A program made the translations under genes and the position numbers. A stretch of DNA of 48,602 nucleotides from contig JABFSG010000027.1 of assembly GCA_013140715.1 (NCBI GenBank), positions 1 through 48,602 on the forward strand, read 5' to 3'. Below the pieces are notes generated by a model. That model saw nothing but the letters and a program-made list of their open reading frames with translations, did no database searches and was not told where the DNA came from. This DNA is from Nitrospiraceae bacterium (GTDB taxonomy: Bacteria; Nitrospirota; Nitrospiria; Nitrospirales; Nitrospiraceae). Below are positions 8,281 through 16,689 of this stretch, piece after piece. Every line of letters begins with the position of its first letter. Position 1 is the stretch's first letter.

Positions 8281-9318
8281 ATGATGGAAGCCTATCGCCA
8301 CATCCTGCTGATCAAACCGAGTTCACTCGGCGATATCGTACATGCGATGCCGACCTGTGTAGCTATTCGCCGGGCCTATCCCGAGGCTCAACTGACCTGG
8401 CTGGTCAAGCGTGAGTGGGCCGGTCTCGTCGAACGCATCGATGGGGTGGATCGGGTCTGGCAGGTGGAGTCGACGCTTACGGGGTGGCTCTCCCAGGTAT
8501 CTCTTCTACGAGCAGAGCAGTTCGATCTCGTGGTGGATCTTCAAGGTCTCTTTCGGAGCGCTGCGATCGGTTCTCTCAGCGGGGCTCCGCTACGTGTGGG
8601 GTTTGCCAATGGGCGGGAGGGGAGTCCCTGGTTCTATTCGAAGCGCGTGCCGGTTCCACAATCGGAGATGCACGCGGTCGATCGCTACCTGCTCGTGGCC
8701 AAAGCTTTGGGGGCGCTGGAGTCTGGTGCCCCGGAGTTTCGTTTCCGCATCCCGCAAACCGATCATGAGGAGGTCGACCGCCTGTTGAGCCAATCCGGTG
8801 TCACGCCTGGAATGAGTTGGGTGGCGATGAATGTGTCTGCCCGGTGGCCGACTAAACGGTGGCCTGCTGAGGCCTTTGCCGAAGTCGCAGATCGGCTGCA
8901 ACAAGAAAGATTCGGCGCAGTGGTGATGATTGGCGGTCCTGCTGAACGGGCAGATGTTGCCGCGGTAATTTCCATGATGAAAAGCCCTGCTGTCGATCTG
9001 ACTGGAGCGACGGCGGTGGGGTTGTTGCCGGCGCTCCTGAGCAAGGCATCGATGCTGATCACGAACGATTCAGGTCCGATGCATATCGCGGCCGCGGTTG
9101 GTACGCCGGTTGTGGCGCTGTTCGGCCCGACGAGTGCGGTGCGGACCGGCCCCTATGGGGCGGGTCATACTGTTTTGTCGGGGAAGGTGCCCTGCAGTCC
9201 CTGTTTCAGCCGAGCTTGCCACAATACGACGCCGCTTGAATGTTTGCGAACGGTGTCGGCTGAGCAAGTATTGGCCGTGGTTCGCGAGCAAAGGACCCTT
9301 CGGATGGCTCCCCGATGA
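8281..9318 (+). CDS. waaC: Heptosyltransferase I-like (GT9)
   Basis: GT9 enzyme predicted to add the first heptose to Kdo-lipid A. The N-terminus HILLIKPSSLGDIVHAMPT is typical of WaaC/RfaC, with NVSARWPTKRWP mid-protein and TNDSGPMHIAAAVGTPVVAL in the nucleotide-binding half. A Cys cluster CSPCFSRAC follows, as in many GT9 proteins. ATG 8281 (or 8284) is chosen because the upstream in-frame sequence lies in family E repeat. The gene gives 345 residues and overlaps the next gene by 4 nt. The exact acceptor cannot be told from sequence; the SLGDIVHA motif favours heptosyltransferase I. Confidence 0.82.
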   Translation: MMEAYRHILLIKPSSLGDIVHAMPTCVAIRRAYPEAQLTWLVKREWAGLVERIDGVDRVWQVESTLTGWLSQVSLLRAEQFDLVVDLQGLFRSAAIGSLSGAPLRVGFANGREGSPWFYSKRVPVPQSEMHAVDRYLLVAKALGALESGAPEFRFRIPQTDHEEVDRLLSQSGVTPGMSWVAMNVSARWPTKRWPAEAFAEVADRLQQERFGAVVMIGGPAERADVAAVISMMKSPAVDLTGATAVGLLPALLSKASMLITNDSGPMHIAAAVGTPVVALFGPTSAVRTGPYGAGHTVLSGKVPCSPCFSRACHNTTPLECLRTVSAEQVLAVVREQRTLRMAPR

Positions 9319-10334
9319 ATGTCCTCTTAGTTCGGCCAGACGGGATCGGCGATGAAATCCTCTGTCTGCCGGTCGCTTCTGAGCTGCGCCGGCTCCTGCC
9401 GGATGCGCGAATCTCATTCCTGTCCAGCGAGTATGCGGCCCCGCTCCTGGCTCATCATCCGGATATTGATGAGGTTCGGACGGTCACAGGCCGGGAATCT
9501 CTGAGTGAGCTGATATCGTTGTTTCGCCGGACTGTCGACGCCGTGGTGTTTCTCAAGCCGTTCAAGCGATTGATGTGGGCCGCGTTTTTAGCCCGAGTAC
9601 CGATTCGAGTGGCGACAGGCTACCGTTGGTACAGTCTGTTGGCGAATCGGCGGATCTATGAACATCGGAAAGATTTTTCCAAGCATGAAACTTCGTATAA
9701 CGTCGGCATGCTCGCGGGGCTTGGATTGCAGCCAAGTACCGTGGTTCCACCGAGTCTCGTGCTGACCGATGCAGAGCGAGCGTGGGGGGAGGAACGCTTG
9801 CGTGGCTTGCCGACACCCAGGGTCGTGCTCCATCCTGGCGGCTTTGCTGCCAGGCGCTGGCGAGTTGAGCACTATCGTTCGCTTGCGCATGAGTTGCACC
9901 GTAAGGGAGTGGGGGTCGTTCTGACTGGCAGCCAGGCCGAAGCAGACATGTTCAATCAACAAGCGATGAGTGACGCGCCCCTTCCTGCTTCAGTTTTGAA
10001 TCTCATGGGACAATTATCGGTGCGAGAGCTGATGGCCATCATCGCGGGGAGTCATACCGTGGTCTCCGGAGCCACCGGCCCGGCTCATATTGCGGCAGCT
10101 TGTGCTGTACCGAATGTCAGCCTGTTCGATCCACGGCGCAACAATCTTCCGACCCGTTGGCAGCCGCTCGGCAAGGGAGTGGTTTTGCGCCCTGACGTGC
10201 CGACTTGCGAAAAATGTATTTATGAGGCCTGCCCCTATTGGGATTGCCTCGATCGGCTGACGGTGGAGTCGGTTGCGCAGCAGGTTCTTCAGGTTGCTGG
10301 GCATCCGTCACCGCTCAAGGTGGTCCATGTCTAG
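9315..10334 (+). CDS. GT9 heptosyltransferase-family protein
   Basis: This 339-residue protein has the GT9 layout: N-terminal VRPDGIGDEILCLP (standing for the usual PxxLGD motif), LHPGGFAARRW in the middle, and GATGPAHIAAACAVPNVSLF in the C-terminal half. A Cys cluster CEKCIYEACPYWDC lies near the end. It is the third GT9 of the block and probably adds a further heptose or another sugar to the core; substrate unknown. Its ATG overlaps the previous stop by 4 nt. Its stop lies in CATGTCTA, which recurs at the start of the next gene after a repeat. Confidence 0.8.
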   Translation: MNVLLVRPDGIGDEILCLPVASELRRLLPDARISFLSSEYAAPLLAHHPDIDEVRTVTGRESLSELISLFRRTVDAVVFLKPFKRLMWAAFLARVPIRVATGYRWYSLLANRRIYEHRKDFSKHETSYNVGMLAGLGLQPSTVVPPSLVLTDAERAWGEERLRGLPTPRVVLHPGGFAARRWRVEHYRSLAHELHRKGVGVVLTGSQAEADMFNQQAMSDAPLPASVLNLMGQLSVRELMAIIAGSHTVVSGATGPAHIAAACAVPNVSLFDPRRNNLPTRWQPLGKGVVLRPDVPTCEKCIYEACPYWDCLDRLTVESVAQQVLQVAGHPSPLKVVHV

Positions 10335-10340
10335 AGCAGC

Positions 10341-10436
10341 TTGTTATTTGGTCTATTTCGTTTATTTGGTTATTTGGTTGGGCTGAGTTTTTGGTTAACA
10401 AAATGAACAAGACAAACCAAATGAACCAAATAAGCC
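10341..10436. repeat. Family A hairpin repeat A4 (9-nt period) with flanking CATGTCTA copies
   Basis: Left words include TCTATTTCG and TTTATTTGG; right words include CAAGACAAA, CCAAATGAA, CCAAATAAG. The octamer CATGTCTA lies before it (10326-10333, containing the upstream stop) and after it (10448-10455, containing the downstream start). Confidence 0.82.
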
Positions 10437-10448
10437 ACAGGGTCGTGC

Positions 10449-11201
10449 ATGTCTAAGCTCTCGGTCTACGTGATCGCCTACAATGATGAACCGAACATGC
10501 GGGCCTGTCTTGAGTCTGTGGCTGGTTGGGGCGATGAGTTGATCGTTGTGGATTCACACAGCAGTGACCGCACAGCAGCGATCAGCAGAGAATTTACCGA
10601 CAAGGTTTATCAAGCCGACTTTCACGGATTTGGCCAACTGCGCAACGAAGCAGTTGCGCTCACAACCCATGACTGGGTTTTCAGTCTGGACAGCGATGAG
10701 AGGATGACGCCCGAGTTGCGGAAAGAAATTCAGCTGCTGCTCGACCGCGAGCCGGACGCGGATGCCTACTTTGTGCCGCGGAAAAACTACTTTTTGGGCC
10801 GCTGGATCGAACATTGCGGTTGGTATCCCGATTATCGGCAACCGCAACTTTTTCGCAAGGGTCGATTTCGCTACCGTCAAGAATTGGTCCATGAAGGTTT
10901 CGATTGCGATGGACCGGTCGGGCACCTCAAGAGTCCCGCATTGCAGTATCCCTTTCGGGATATCGATCACTACATTACAAAGCAGGACCGTTACTCGGAT
11001 CTGATGGCTAAACGCATGGTGGACCAGGGCCGCCGGTTCTCCTCTCATCAATTGGTCACTCACCCGCTTGGCGCTTTTTTCAAGATGTATGTACAACGGG
11101 CCGGTTTTCTGGACGGCATGCCGGGGTTGATTCTTTCCGGCCTCTATGGCTATTACACCTTCATGAAGTATGCAAAATTCTGGGAACTCACAAAACGGTG
11201 A
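10449..11201 (+). CDS. GT2 glycosyltransferase, WaaE/KdtX-like
   Basis: A 250-residue GT-A enzyme. It shows VYVIAYNDEPNMRACLESV at the N-terminus, DELIVVDSHSSDRT (nucleotide-sugar binding), and FSLDSDERM, where the Asp pair matches the DXD-type metal site. The C-terminus YGYYTFMKYAKFWE is typical of the WaaE-like LPS core branch, which adds beta-glucose to heptose in enterobacteria. The sugar used here is not known. It starts at ATG 10449, just after repeat A4, and its stop is next to repeat A5. The gene at 12109 looks like a paralogue. Confidence 0.82.
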   Translation: MSKLSVYVIAYNDEPNMRACLESVAGWGDELIVVDSHSSDRTAAISREFTDKVYQADFHGFGQLRNEAVALTTHDWVFSLDSDERMTPELRKEIQLLLDREPDADAYFVPRKNYFLGRWIEHCGWYPDYRQPQLFRKGRFRYRQELVHEGFDCDGPVGHLKSPALQYPFRDIDHYITKQDRYSDLMAKRMVDQGRRFSSHQLVTHPLGAFFKMYVQRAGFLDGMPGLILSGLYGYYTFMKYAKFWELTKR

Positions 11202-11204
11202 ACA

Positions 11205-11286
11205 GGTTTGTTTTGTTTATTTGGTTTGTTCGGTTTATCTCGTTAGTGACCGGAGCAACTAAACAAACCAATTAACCAAATAAACC
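11205..11286. repeat. Family A hairpin repeat A5 (9-nt period)
   Basis: Left words: TTTGTTTTG, TTTATTTGG, TTTGTTCGG, TTTATCTCG. Right words: CTAAACAAA, CCAATTAA (one base short), CCAAATAAA. It fills the gap between two glycosyltransferase genes and starts 3 nt after a stop codon. Confidence 0.82.
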
Positions 11287-11294
11287 ATTCAATT

Positions 11295-12140
11295 ATGAGA
11301 GTCAGCGGGTTCACGTTCATTCGTAATGCGGTGAAGTACGACTATCCAGCGATAGAGTCGATCCGTTCCATTTTGCCGATCGTCGATGAGTTCATCGTGA
11401 ATGTCGGGCGATGCGACGATGGCACGCTCGAAGTGATTCGATCGATCGGCGATCCGAAGATCAGAATTGTGGAGTCGGTCTGGGATGAGACGCTGCGAAA
11501 AGATGGTTTGATCTATGCCCAGCAGACCAATATCGCCTTGTCTCACTGTACCGGGGATTGGGCTTTCTATATTCAAGCAGACGAGGTCGTGCACGAAGAC
11601 GATTTGCCGATCATTCAGGCGGCGATGCGGAGGAATCTCGGCAACCCTGAGGTAAAAGGGCTACTGTTCCGGTACCTGCATTTTATCGCGGACTATTGGT
11701 CCACGAATCCTTGGTTTTATCACAAAGCCGTGCGGATCATTCGAAACAACGGTGAAGTCGAGTCCTGCGGCGATGCAGTGGGGTTTCATCTGAAGGCGAC
11801 GCAGCAGTATCTCCAGAGCGGACCGAAGGAATGGATTGCTCCATCCGATGGGCGTGTCTTTCACTACGGGTGGGTGAAGGATCCGAAAACGATGCTGGAA
11901 AAAAAACGGGAGCAAGTAACGGTCTATCATGGAGGCCATGTTCCTGCCGCCGAGGCCAAACAACTGGCTCACGACAGCTTTCAATTCGACGACTATGCTG
12001 TGCTGAAAGAATTCAGCGGGTCTCATCCGAAGGTCATGCAGGCGCGACTCGGGTCAGCGAAACGCTGGGCATCACGGCGGAACCGGTGGCTTAACTGGAA
12101 CTTCTATTGTGAAATCGCTCGCCGAGGATTTCGTGGGTGA
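11295..12140 (+). CDS. GT2-type glycosyltransferase
   Basis: A 281-residue GT-A-like protein. The start MRVSGFTFIRNAVKYDYP and the segment DWAFYIQADEVVHEDD (position of the DXD metal site) resemble glycosyltransferase family 2 proteins that act on LPS or glycoproteins. There is no membrane segment. It overlaps the following GT2 gene by 32 nt. A core oligosaccharide transferase is the natural reading from context; donor and acceptor are unknown. Confidence 0.7.
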   Translation: MRVSGFTFIRNAVKYDYPAIESIRSILPIVDEFIVNVGRCDDGTLEVIRSIGDPKIRIVESVWDETLRKDGLIYAQQTNIALSHCTGDWAFYIQADEVVHEDDLPIIQAAMRRNLGNPEVKGLLFRYLHFIADYWSTNPWFYHKAVRIIRNNGEVESCGDAVGFHLKATQQYLQSGPKEWIAPSDGRVFHYGWVKDPKTMLEKKREQVTVYHGGHVPAAEAKQLAHDSFQFDDYAVLKEFSGSHPKVMQARLGSAKRWASRRNRWLNWNFYCEIARRGFRG

Positions 12141-12927
12141 GCCGGCCTATAAGTTCACAGTAGCCTGCCTTGTCATCACGAAAAATGAGGAGCGGAATAT
12201 TGCCGATTGTCTTGGGTCGGCTCAGTGGGCCGACGAGTTGATCGTGGTCGATGCGGAGAGCCGTGACAAGACGGTGGAGTTGGCCCGCACCTATGGGGCC
12301 AAGGTGTTTGTCCGTCCTTGGCCCGGGTTCGGCTTGCAGAAGAACTTCGGGATGGCACAGGCGTCGTCCGACTGGATTCTGATCCTCGATGCAGACGAAC
12401 GAGTAACCGAGGAACTTCGTGGAGAAGTGCGGACCTGTCTTGAGCAGTGGAGACCTGGCGCTCCCGTGGCCTATCGGATTCCCAGGCGGAACTTTTTTTA
12501 TGGTGCCTGGGTGCGGGGGGGCGGCGTCTACCCCGATTATCAAGTGCGCTTGTTTCGGCGGGGACTTGCTCAGTACAACGATGTCGCGGTGCATGAAAAT
12601 CTCATCGTCGATGGTGAGATCGGGACATTGGTCGAGCATCTCGATCATTACACCGAGCGGCGCATTCAGGATCACTTCAAAAAGTTTGGGCTCTATACCA
12701 CGCTGGCGGCAGAAGAGAAGGCTAAGAAAGTCCGGGCGGTTAGCTGGAGCGACTTGGCTTTCCGTCCGTTGGTGATCGGGGTCAAGACCTATCTATTGAA
12801 AGGGGGGTATCGGGACGGAGTGCGCGGCCTCATTGTCTGCGTCTTTGCCAGCATGTACACCTTCGTGAAGTATGCCAAGCTGTGGGATACAACGAAGCCG
12901 GTTCCCTCGCAATTGGACCGCAGGTAG
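12109..12927 (+). CDS. GT2 glycosyltransferase, WaaE/KdtX-like
   Basis: A 272-residue relative of the gene at 10449. It has LVITKNEERNIADCLGS, DELIVVDAESRDKT, ILILDADERVT (metal site) and a C-terminus ASMYTFVKYAKLWD. Start is GTG 12109 inside the 3' end of the previous gene, a 32-nt overlap that suggests translational coupling. Predicted role: adding a hexose to the LPS inner core. About 100 bases follow before the next gene, where I see no convincing promoter or terminator. Confidence 0.82.
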   Translation: MKSLAEDFVGEPAYKFTVACLVITKNEERNIADCLGSAQWADELIVVDAESRDKTVELARTYGAKVFVRPWPGFGLQKNFGMAQASSDWILILDADERVTEELRGEVRTCLEQWRPGAPVAYRIPRRNFFYGAWVRGGGVYPDYQVRLFRRGLAQYNDVAVHENLIVDGEIGTLVEHLDHYTERRIQDHFKKFGLYTTLAAEEKAKKVRAVSWSDLAFRPLVIGVKTYLLKGGYRDGVRGLIVCVFASMYTFVKYAKLWDTTKPVPSQLDRR

Positions 12928-13031
12928 TGGGCACGCGAATATAGTATGTGCAGGGGATATGCACCAGTTGACGTACCGGATCATATACCAGATCGGATTA
13001 ACAGGCCTCTGCCGGTTCAGAGCCAGAGATT

Positions 13032-14123
13032 ATGAAGATTGTGATTGCGGCCTGGCACCTTCGGGATTTCAATGTCGGGCTCGGCCGGTATGCACGCGGG
13101 CTGATTGAGGCGCTTGGTCGAGTGGATACGGAAAATCAGTACGAAATTTTAATGCCAGACGATTCCTGCAATTTCCCAGTCAGGCCGAACATCCATTACC
13201 ATCGTATTCGTATTCCGTTCTTTCGTAGACGGCTGTGGGAGCAAGTCGCACCGAATCTGGTCGGGAAATATGATGTCGTGCATTTCCCCTACGATTCATG
13301 CGTGGCATGGAAACGAGGAAAGTTCATTGTGACGATTCATGATGTCAAGCCACTCTTGTTTGGGTCATACCGCCCGAGACGAAACCTCAATGCTTTCATT
13401 GAACGTATGGTAATTCCGAACCAAAGCACGCAAGTGGATCACGTAGTGACTGTGTCCCAGTGGTCAAAAAATGATATTGCCCGGCATCTTAGTCTTTCTC
13501 AGGACCAGATAACCGTGGTGCCGCCCGGAGTCGATCCGGTCCATTTTCGGCCATCCCTCTCTTTGGAGCAGGATCGAACGAGGCGGCCGTATGTGCTGAG
13601 TGTAGCCGGTTCTGACCCGACGAAGAATGTGGAAACTCTGGTCGAGGCATTTGGCAGGCTACCTGCGCATCTTCGAGAGAGCCATGATCTGATACTTGTC
13701 GGTGACCTGAGGAATCGGCCCGAGGTACATGCGCGTGTACATCAGCTTCGCCTTGATTCGCAGACTACATTTCCAGGTATCGTGACGGAAGAGCAGTTGA
13801 TCTCCTTGTATCAGCATGCAACTGCATTCGTATTTCCTTCTCGGTATGAGGGATTTGGATTGCCGGTCTTGGAAGCAATGGCCTGCGGGTGCCCTGTGAT
13901 TTCTTCCAATGCCTCATCGTTGCCGGAAGTATTCGGTGATGCAGCGCTTTCTGCGGACCCGACTGATACCGCAGGGTTTGCCCGTCATATGGAGCAAGTA
14001 CTCTCGGATACCGGATTTCAACAAGATCTCCGTCAAAAGGGGCTCGACCGCGCCGCTTGCTTTTCCTGGGAACAAACTGCCCGTGAAATGATCAAAGTGT
14101 ATGGCAAGGTTGGGAGAGCGTAG
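13032..14123 (+). CDS. GT4 glycosyltransferase
   Basis: A 363-residue GT-B retaining glycosyltransferase. It begins [20 protein letters not shown] with the Gly-rich acceptor loop, followed by [14 protein letters not shown] and VVPPGVD at the domain border. The donor-site motif is [19 protein letters not shown], with the EX7E pair of the family. It most likely extends the core or O-chain. Its stop TAG is followed directly by a GT4 remnant at 14124, which points to loss of a neighbouring transferase gene. Confidence 0.82.
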   Translation: MKIVIAAWHLRDFNVGLGRYARGLIEALGRVDTENQYEILMPDDSCNFPVRPNIHYHRIRIPFFRRRLWEQVAPNLVGKYDVVHFPYDSCVAWKRGKFIVTIHDVKPLLFGSYRPRRNLNAFIERMVIPNQSTQVDHVVTVSQWSKNDIARHLSLSQDQITVVPPGVDPVHFRPSLSLEQDRTRRPYVLSVAGSDPTKNVETLVEAFGRLPAHLRESHDLILVGDLRNRPEVHARVHQLRLDSQTTFPGIVTEEQLISLYQHATAFVFPSRYEGFGLPVLEAMACGCPVISSNASSLPEVFGDAALSADPTDTAGFARHMEQVLSDTGFQQDLRQKGLDRAACFSWEQTAREMIKVYGKVGRA

Positions 14124-14282
14124 ATGAGGTCATGCGGGGAGCAGATCCTGGTTGGATTGGGCCGAGTCCGCCGAGAGCAGATGGGCAGCTGCGGAAGGGC
14201 GCGTGCACAGGAGCGATTTAGCCTCGATGCATCCGTCAGGCATGTGAAAGAACTTTATGGTGAGGTACTGGGGCGACCATGA
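14124..14282 (+). pseudogene. C-terminal remnant of a GT4 glycosyltransferase
   Basis: An open frame of 52 codons starts at the ATG directly after the previous stop and ends in an ATGA overlap with the next gene. Its last part, ERFSLDASVRHVKELYGEVL, is the kind of sequence that ends many GT4 proteins. The first ~30 residues do not look like any domain. I read it as the tail of a deleted glycosyltransferase that keeps the translational coupling between its neighbours. It may still be translated. Confidence 0.55.
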
Positions 14283-15391
14283 TAATCGGTTTTGATGCCA
14301 ATCCTATGGTAGGCGACATGGGTGGAGTGGGATGGCATAGCTATCACCTGCTTCGTACGATGTTGGCGCAGAAGGAAGACATCGACTTTGTCGCCTATGC
14401 GAGGCCTGGCGCTGAGCGACCTGACTCTGTGAAGGCCTGGCCTGGCATTGAGCGACTCCAGTGGGTGAACTCAAGCAAATGGGGAATGGGGAAGCGAGGC
14501 TCGTCCGATCGGTTGGACCTATACCATGGGACTAACTTTAAGATGCAGGCAGTCGGGCGCTATGGCGGAGTTGTGACTATTCACGATCTTTGGCTGGATC
14601 GCCATCCCGAGTATTCGAAGAAGATGTTGGGCCAATGGCCCTCATCATTCAAGACGAGACAGACTGCGCTACGAGCCAGAAAGGCCATTACTGTGTCAGA
14701 GTTTTCCGCTAAAGAACTCGTGGAACTCTATGGGTTGAAACGCGAGCACATCAGGGTGATTCCCAATGGGGTATCTGAAGACTTTGTGCCACGGCAGGAC
14801 GATCAGGCGATGGCGGAGTTGCGGAAACGAATCGGTCTGAAGGCCGAGCACTATGTCCTATTTATTGGAGGCGCAGACCCGCGCAAGAATCACCAGATCT
14901 TTCTTGAAGGGGCAGAGATGGTGCGGAAGAAGCTGGGATCTCGTATGTTAGTCCTGGTCGGTTCGCCAATCCATCCCTTCGGAAACTATGAGGAGTCGGC
15001 TCGAAGGCGCAGCTTGTCTGAGAAGGTACTCTGTCCTGGAAGATTGTCCACGAACGATTTGCAGCTGTTGTATTCTTCTGCCGATCTCTTTGTCTTTCCC
15101 TCGTTGTACGAAGGATTTGGGATGCCCGTGTTGGAAGCGATGGCTTGTGGAGCGCCGGTGCTCACGTCCAACTCGACTGCCCTGGCGGAAGTGGCAGGCG
15201 ATGCAGCGGTGTTGGCGGATCCTCAAAATGCGCGGGCACTTGGCGAGGCGATGATTCATGCGCTGGAGGATGAGCCGCTTCGAGCTTCTTTGAAGATCAA
15301 AGGATTCGCTCGTGCCAAGCAGTTCTCCTGGGAACACGCCGCGATTAAGACCGTCGCGTTGTACCGCGAATTGTGCGGTGAAAAACCGTAA
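14279..15391 (+). CDS. GT4 glycosyltransferase
   Basis: A 370-residue GT-B enzyme. The N-terminus IIGFDANPMVGDMGGVGWHS carries the Gly-rich loop, TIHDLWLDRHPEY and VSEFSAKELVELYG are typical mid motifs, GGADPRKNH marks the C-domain, and [19 protein letters not shown] is the donor site. It is related to mannosyl/rhamnosyl-type GT4 enzymes; donor unknown. ATG overlaps the preceding remnant by 4 nt (ATGA). Its TAA stop is within a short family F repeat. Confidence 0.83.
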   Translation: MIIGFDANPMVGDMGGVGWHSYHLLRTMLAQKEDIDFVAYARPGAERPDSVKAWPGIERLQWVNSSKWGMGKRGSSDRLDLYHGTNFKMQAVGRYGGVVTIHDLWLDRHPEYSKKMLGQWPSSFKTRQTALRARKAITVSEFSAKELVELYGLKREHIRVIPNGVSEDFVPRQDDQAMAELRKRIGLKAEHYVLFIGGADPRKNHQIFLEGAEMVRKKLGSRMLVLVGSPIHPFGNYEESARRRSLSEKVLCPGRLSTNDLQLLYSSADLFVFPSLYEGFGMPVLEAMACGAPVLTSNSTALAEVAGDAAVLADPQNARALGEAMIHALEDEPLRASLKIKGFARAKQFSWEHAAIKTVALYRELCGEKP

Positions 15392-15422
15392 GTGGTAAGT
15401 AGTGAGTAGTAAGTGGTGATGG
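15388..15422. repeat. Family F short tandem words (7-nt period), one arm only
   Basis: Five consecutive 7-nt words: GTAAGTG, GTAAGTA, GTGAGTA, GTAAGTG, GTGATGG. No complementary arm is visible nearby. The upstream stop codon is the TAA in the first word. Confidence 0.6.
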
Positions 15423-15445
15423 GTTCGCGGGTATAAGACCACGAT

Positions 15446-16489
15446 ATGAAAAATGTCCTCGTGATCAAGCTCCGCTATATCGGTGACGTCTTATTGGCGA
15501 CGCCGACCATACGTGCGATTAAAGCTGCACGATCGGATGTCCGGGTCACCATGATGGTGAATCGTGGGACGGAAGACGTGTTGTTTGGAAACCCGAACTT
15601 GGACGAGGTTATGGTTCTCGATAAAGGGTCTCTGGCGGCACAATCGCGGCTTATTGCCGGACTGCGTAGTCGGCAGTTCGATACAGTAATCGATTTGACG
15701 GACGGAGACCGGTCTGCATTTCTAACCCGGGTCAGCGGAGCACCGGTACGGATTGGGTTCAATGACGAACATCGTTGGCGAGGGAGATACTACACAGAGG
15801 TGGTCCAGCCTGCGTCTAATGTGCGGCATAGGATTGACCGTGATCTGGAATCCCTCAAGCCTTTGCGCATCCAGGCCGACTCACGAGACCCGCAATTGTG
15901 GCTGACACCAGAAGAGAAACACGGTGCAGATCGACTGTTGGATCAACTCGGCGTTCAGCGGTCACAGTCGATCGTCATATTGCAACCCGGCGCCCGGTAC
16001 TGGTTTAAAGCCTGGCCTCCTGAGCGGTTTGCAGAGCTGGCAGGTCATCTTATCTCTCAGTATGGTTGCCAGGTGTTGATTGGAGGCAGCGATCAAGACG
16101 TCGATCTTGCGCAAGAGATTCGACGGATGGCCAAGAGTGAGCCCATCATTATGGCGGGCCGTACAACTATTAAACAGTTCGCGGCCATCGCCAAAAGATC
16201 AGCGCTCTTTGTGGGAAGCGATAGTGGCGCGATGCACATTGCTTCCGCAGTGGGCACTCCTGTGGTGGCCTTGTTCGGCCCGTCGAATCCTCGCGAGTGG
16301 GGCCCTCGGGGAGGTCCTGTGGAGCTGCTGTATAAGGAGATCGATTGCCGCAGTTGCTTTCACCCGACTTGCACTAGAGGCGAGGAAAATTGCATGAAGT
16401 TGATTACGGTCCAGGAGGTCTGTGCAGCTGCCGAACGGCTTCTTCTTGTCGAAAAACCCGACCCTGTGGCATCCACTCGAGACAAGTAA
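15446..16489 (+). CDS. GT9 heptosyltransferase-family protein (RfaQ/heptosyltransferase III-like)
   Basis: Fourth GT9 of the block, 347 residues. N-terminus VLVIKLRYIGDVLLATPTI is the RfaQ-like version of the GT9 motif. QPGARYWFKAWPPERFAEL and SDSGAMHIASAVGTPVVALF follow, then the Cys cluster CRSCFHPTCTRGEENC. The likely role is adding a later heptose to the LPS core. It ends the first transcription block: the next 200 bases hold a decayed repeat, a promoter candidate and an operator-like palindrome. Confidence 0.82.
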   Translation: MKNVLVIKLRYIGDVLLATPTIRAIKAARSDVRVTMMVNRGTEDVLFGNPNLDEVMVLDKGSLAAQSRLIAGLRSRQFDTVIDLTDGDRSAFLTRVSGAPVRIGFNDEHRWRGRYYTEVVQPASNVRHRIDRDLESLKPLRIQADSRDPQLWLTPEEKHGADRLLDQLGVQRSQSIVILQPGARYWFKAWPPERFAELAGHLISQYGCQVLIGGSDQDVDLAQEIRRMAKSEPIIMAGRTTIKQFAAIAKRSALFVGSDSGAMHIASAVGTPVVALFGPSNPREWGPRGGPVELLYKEIDCRSCFHPTCTRGEENCMKLITVQEVCAAAERLLLVEKPDPVASTRDK

Positions 16490-16507
16490 CCCTAGTGGGG
16501 CAGGGCT

Positions 16508-16550
16508 GATCTGGTTTAACCAAGCAAACCAAATAAACTAGAAGAACCAG
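16508..16550. repeat. Family A repeat A6, truncated
   Basis: A short GT stretch (CTGGTTT) is followed by AC words CCAAGCAAA, CCAAATAAA and then CTAGAAGAACC. The GT arm is mostly gone, so only a short hairpin can form. Confidence 0.6.
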
Positions 16551-16628
16551 TCTACTTCGCTTTTCCCGCTAGCCTCGCTCATTGAATACCTGCTGTTCAC
16601 GTTAAACCTTAGGCAGCTAATTATTTCC

Positions 16629-16657
16629 TTGACAGATTAGACTCGTCCGTTCATGTT
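16629..16657 (+). promoter_or_regulatory. Candidate sigma-70 promoter for the regulator/polysaccharide operon
   Basis: A perfect -35 box TTGACA is at 16629-16634. With a 17-nt spacer the -10 would be CATGTT (16652-16657), a weak match overlapping the palindrome at 16647. The better-looking TATAAT at 16682-16687 is too far from this -35 and only 2 nt before the ATG, so I do not use it. Position, after the core block and before a new regulatory section, supports a promoter here. Confidence 0.4.
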
Positions 16658-16665
16658 ATGAACGG
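16647..16665. promoter_or_regulatory. 19-bp perfect palindrome, operator candidate
   Basis: CCGTTCAT-GTT-ATGAACGG: two exact 8-bp half sites around a 3-bp spacer. It lies 13 nt after TTGACA, over the expected -10, and 24 nt before the start of a winged-helix regulator gene. That is where a dimeric MarR-type repressor would bind to control its own gene. Confidence 0.55.
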
Positions 16666-16689
16666 CAGTGCAATTTATCTGTATAATTC

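Noticed and set aside
16682-16687. Perfect TATAAT just before the MarR-type gene
   Set aside because: It is 2 nt from the ATG, so transcription would begin inside the gene, and no good -35 stands at the right distance.
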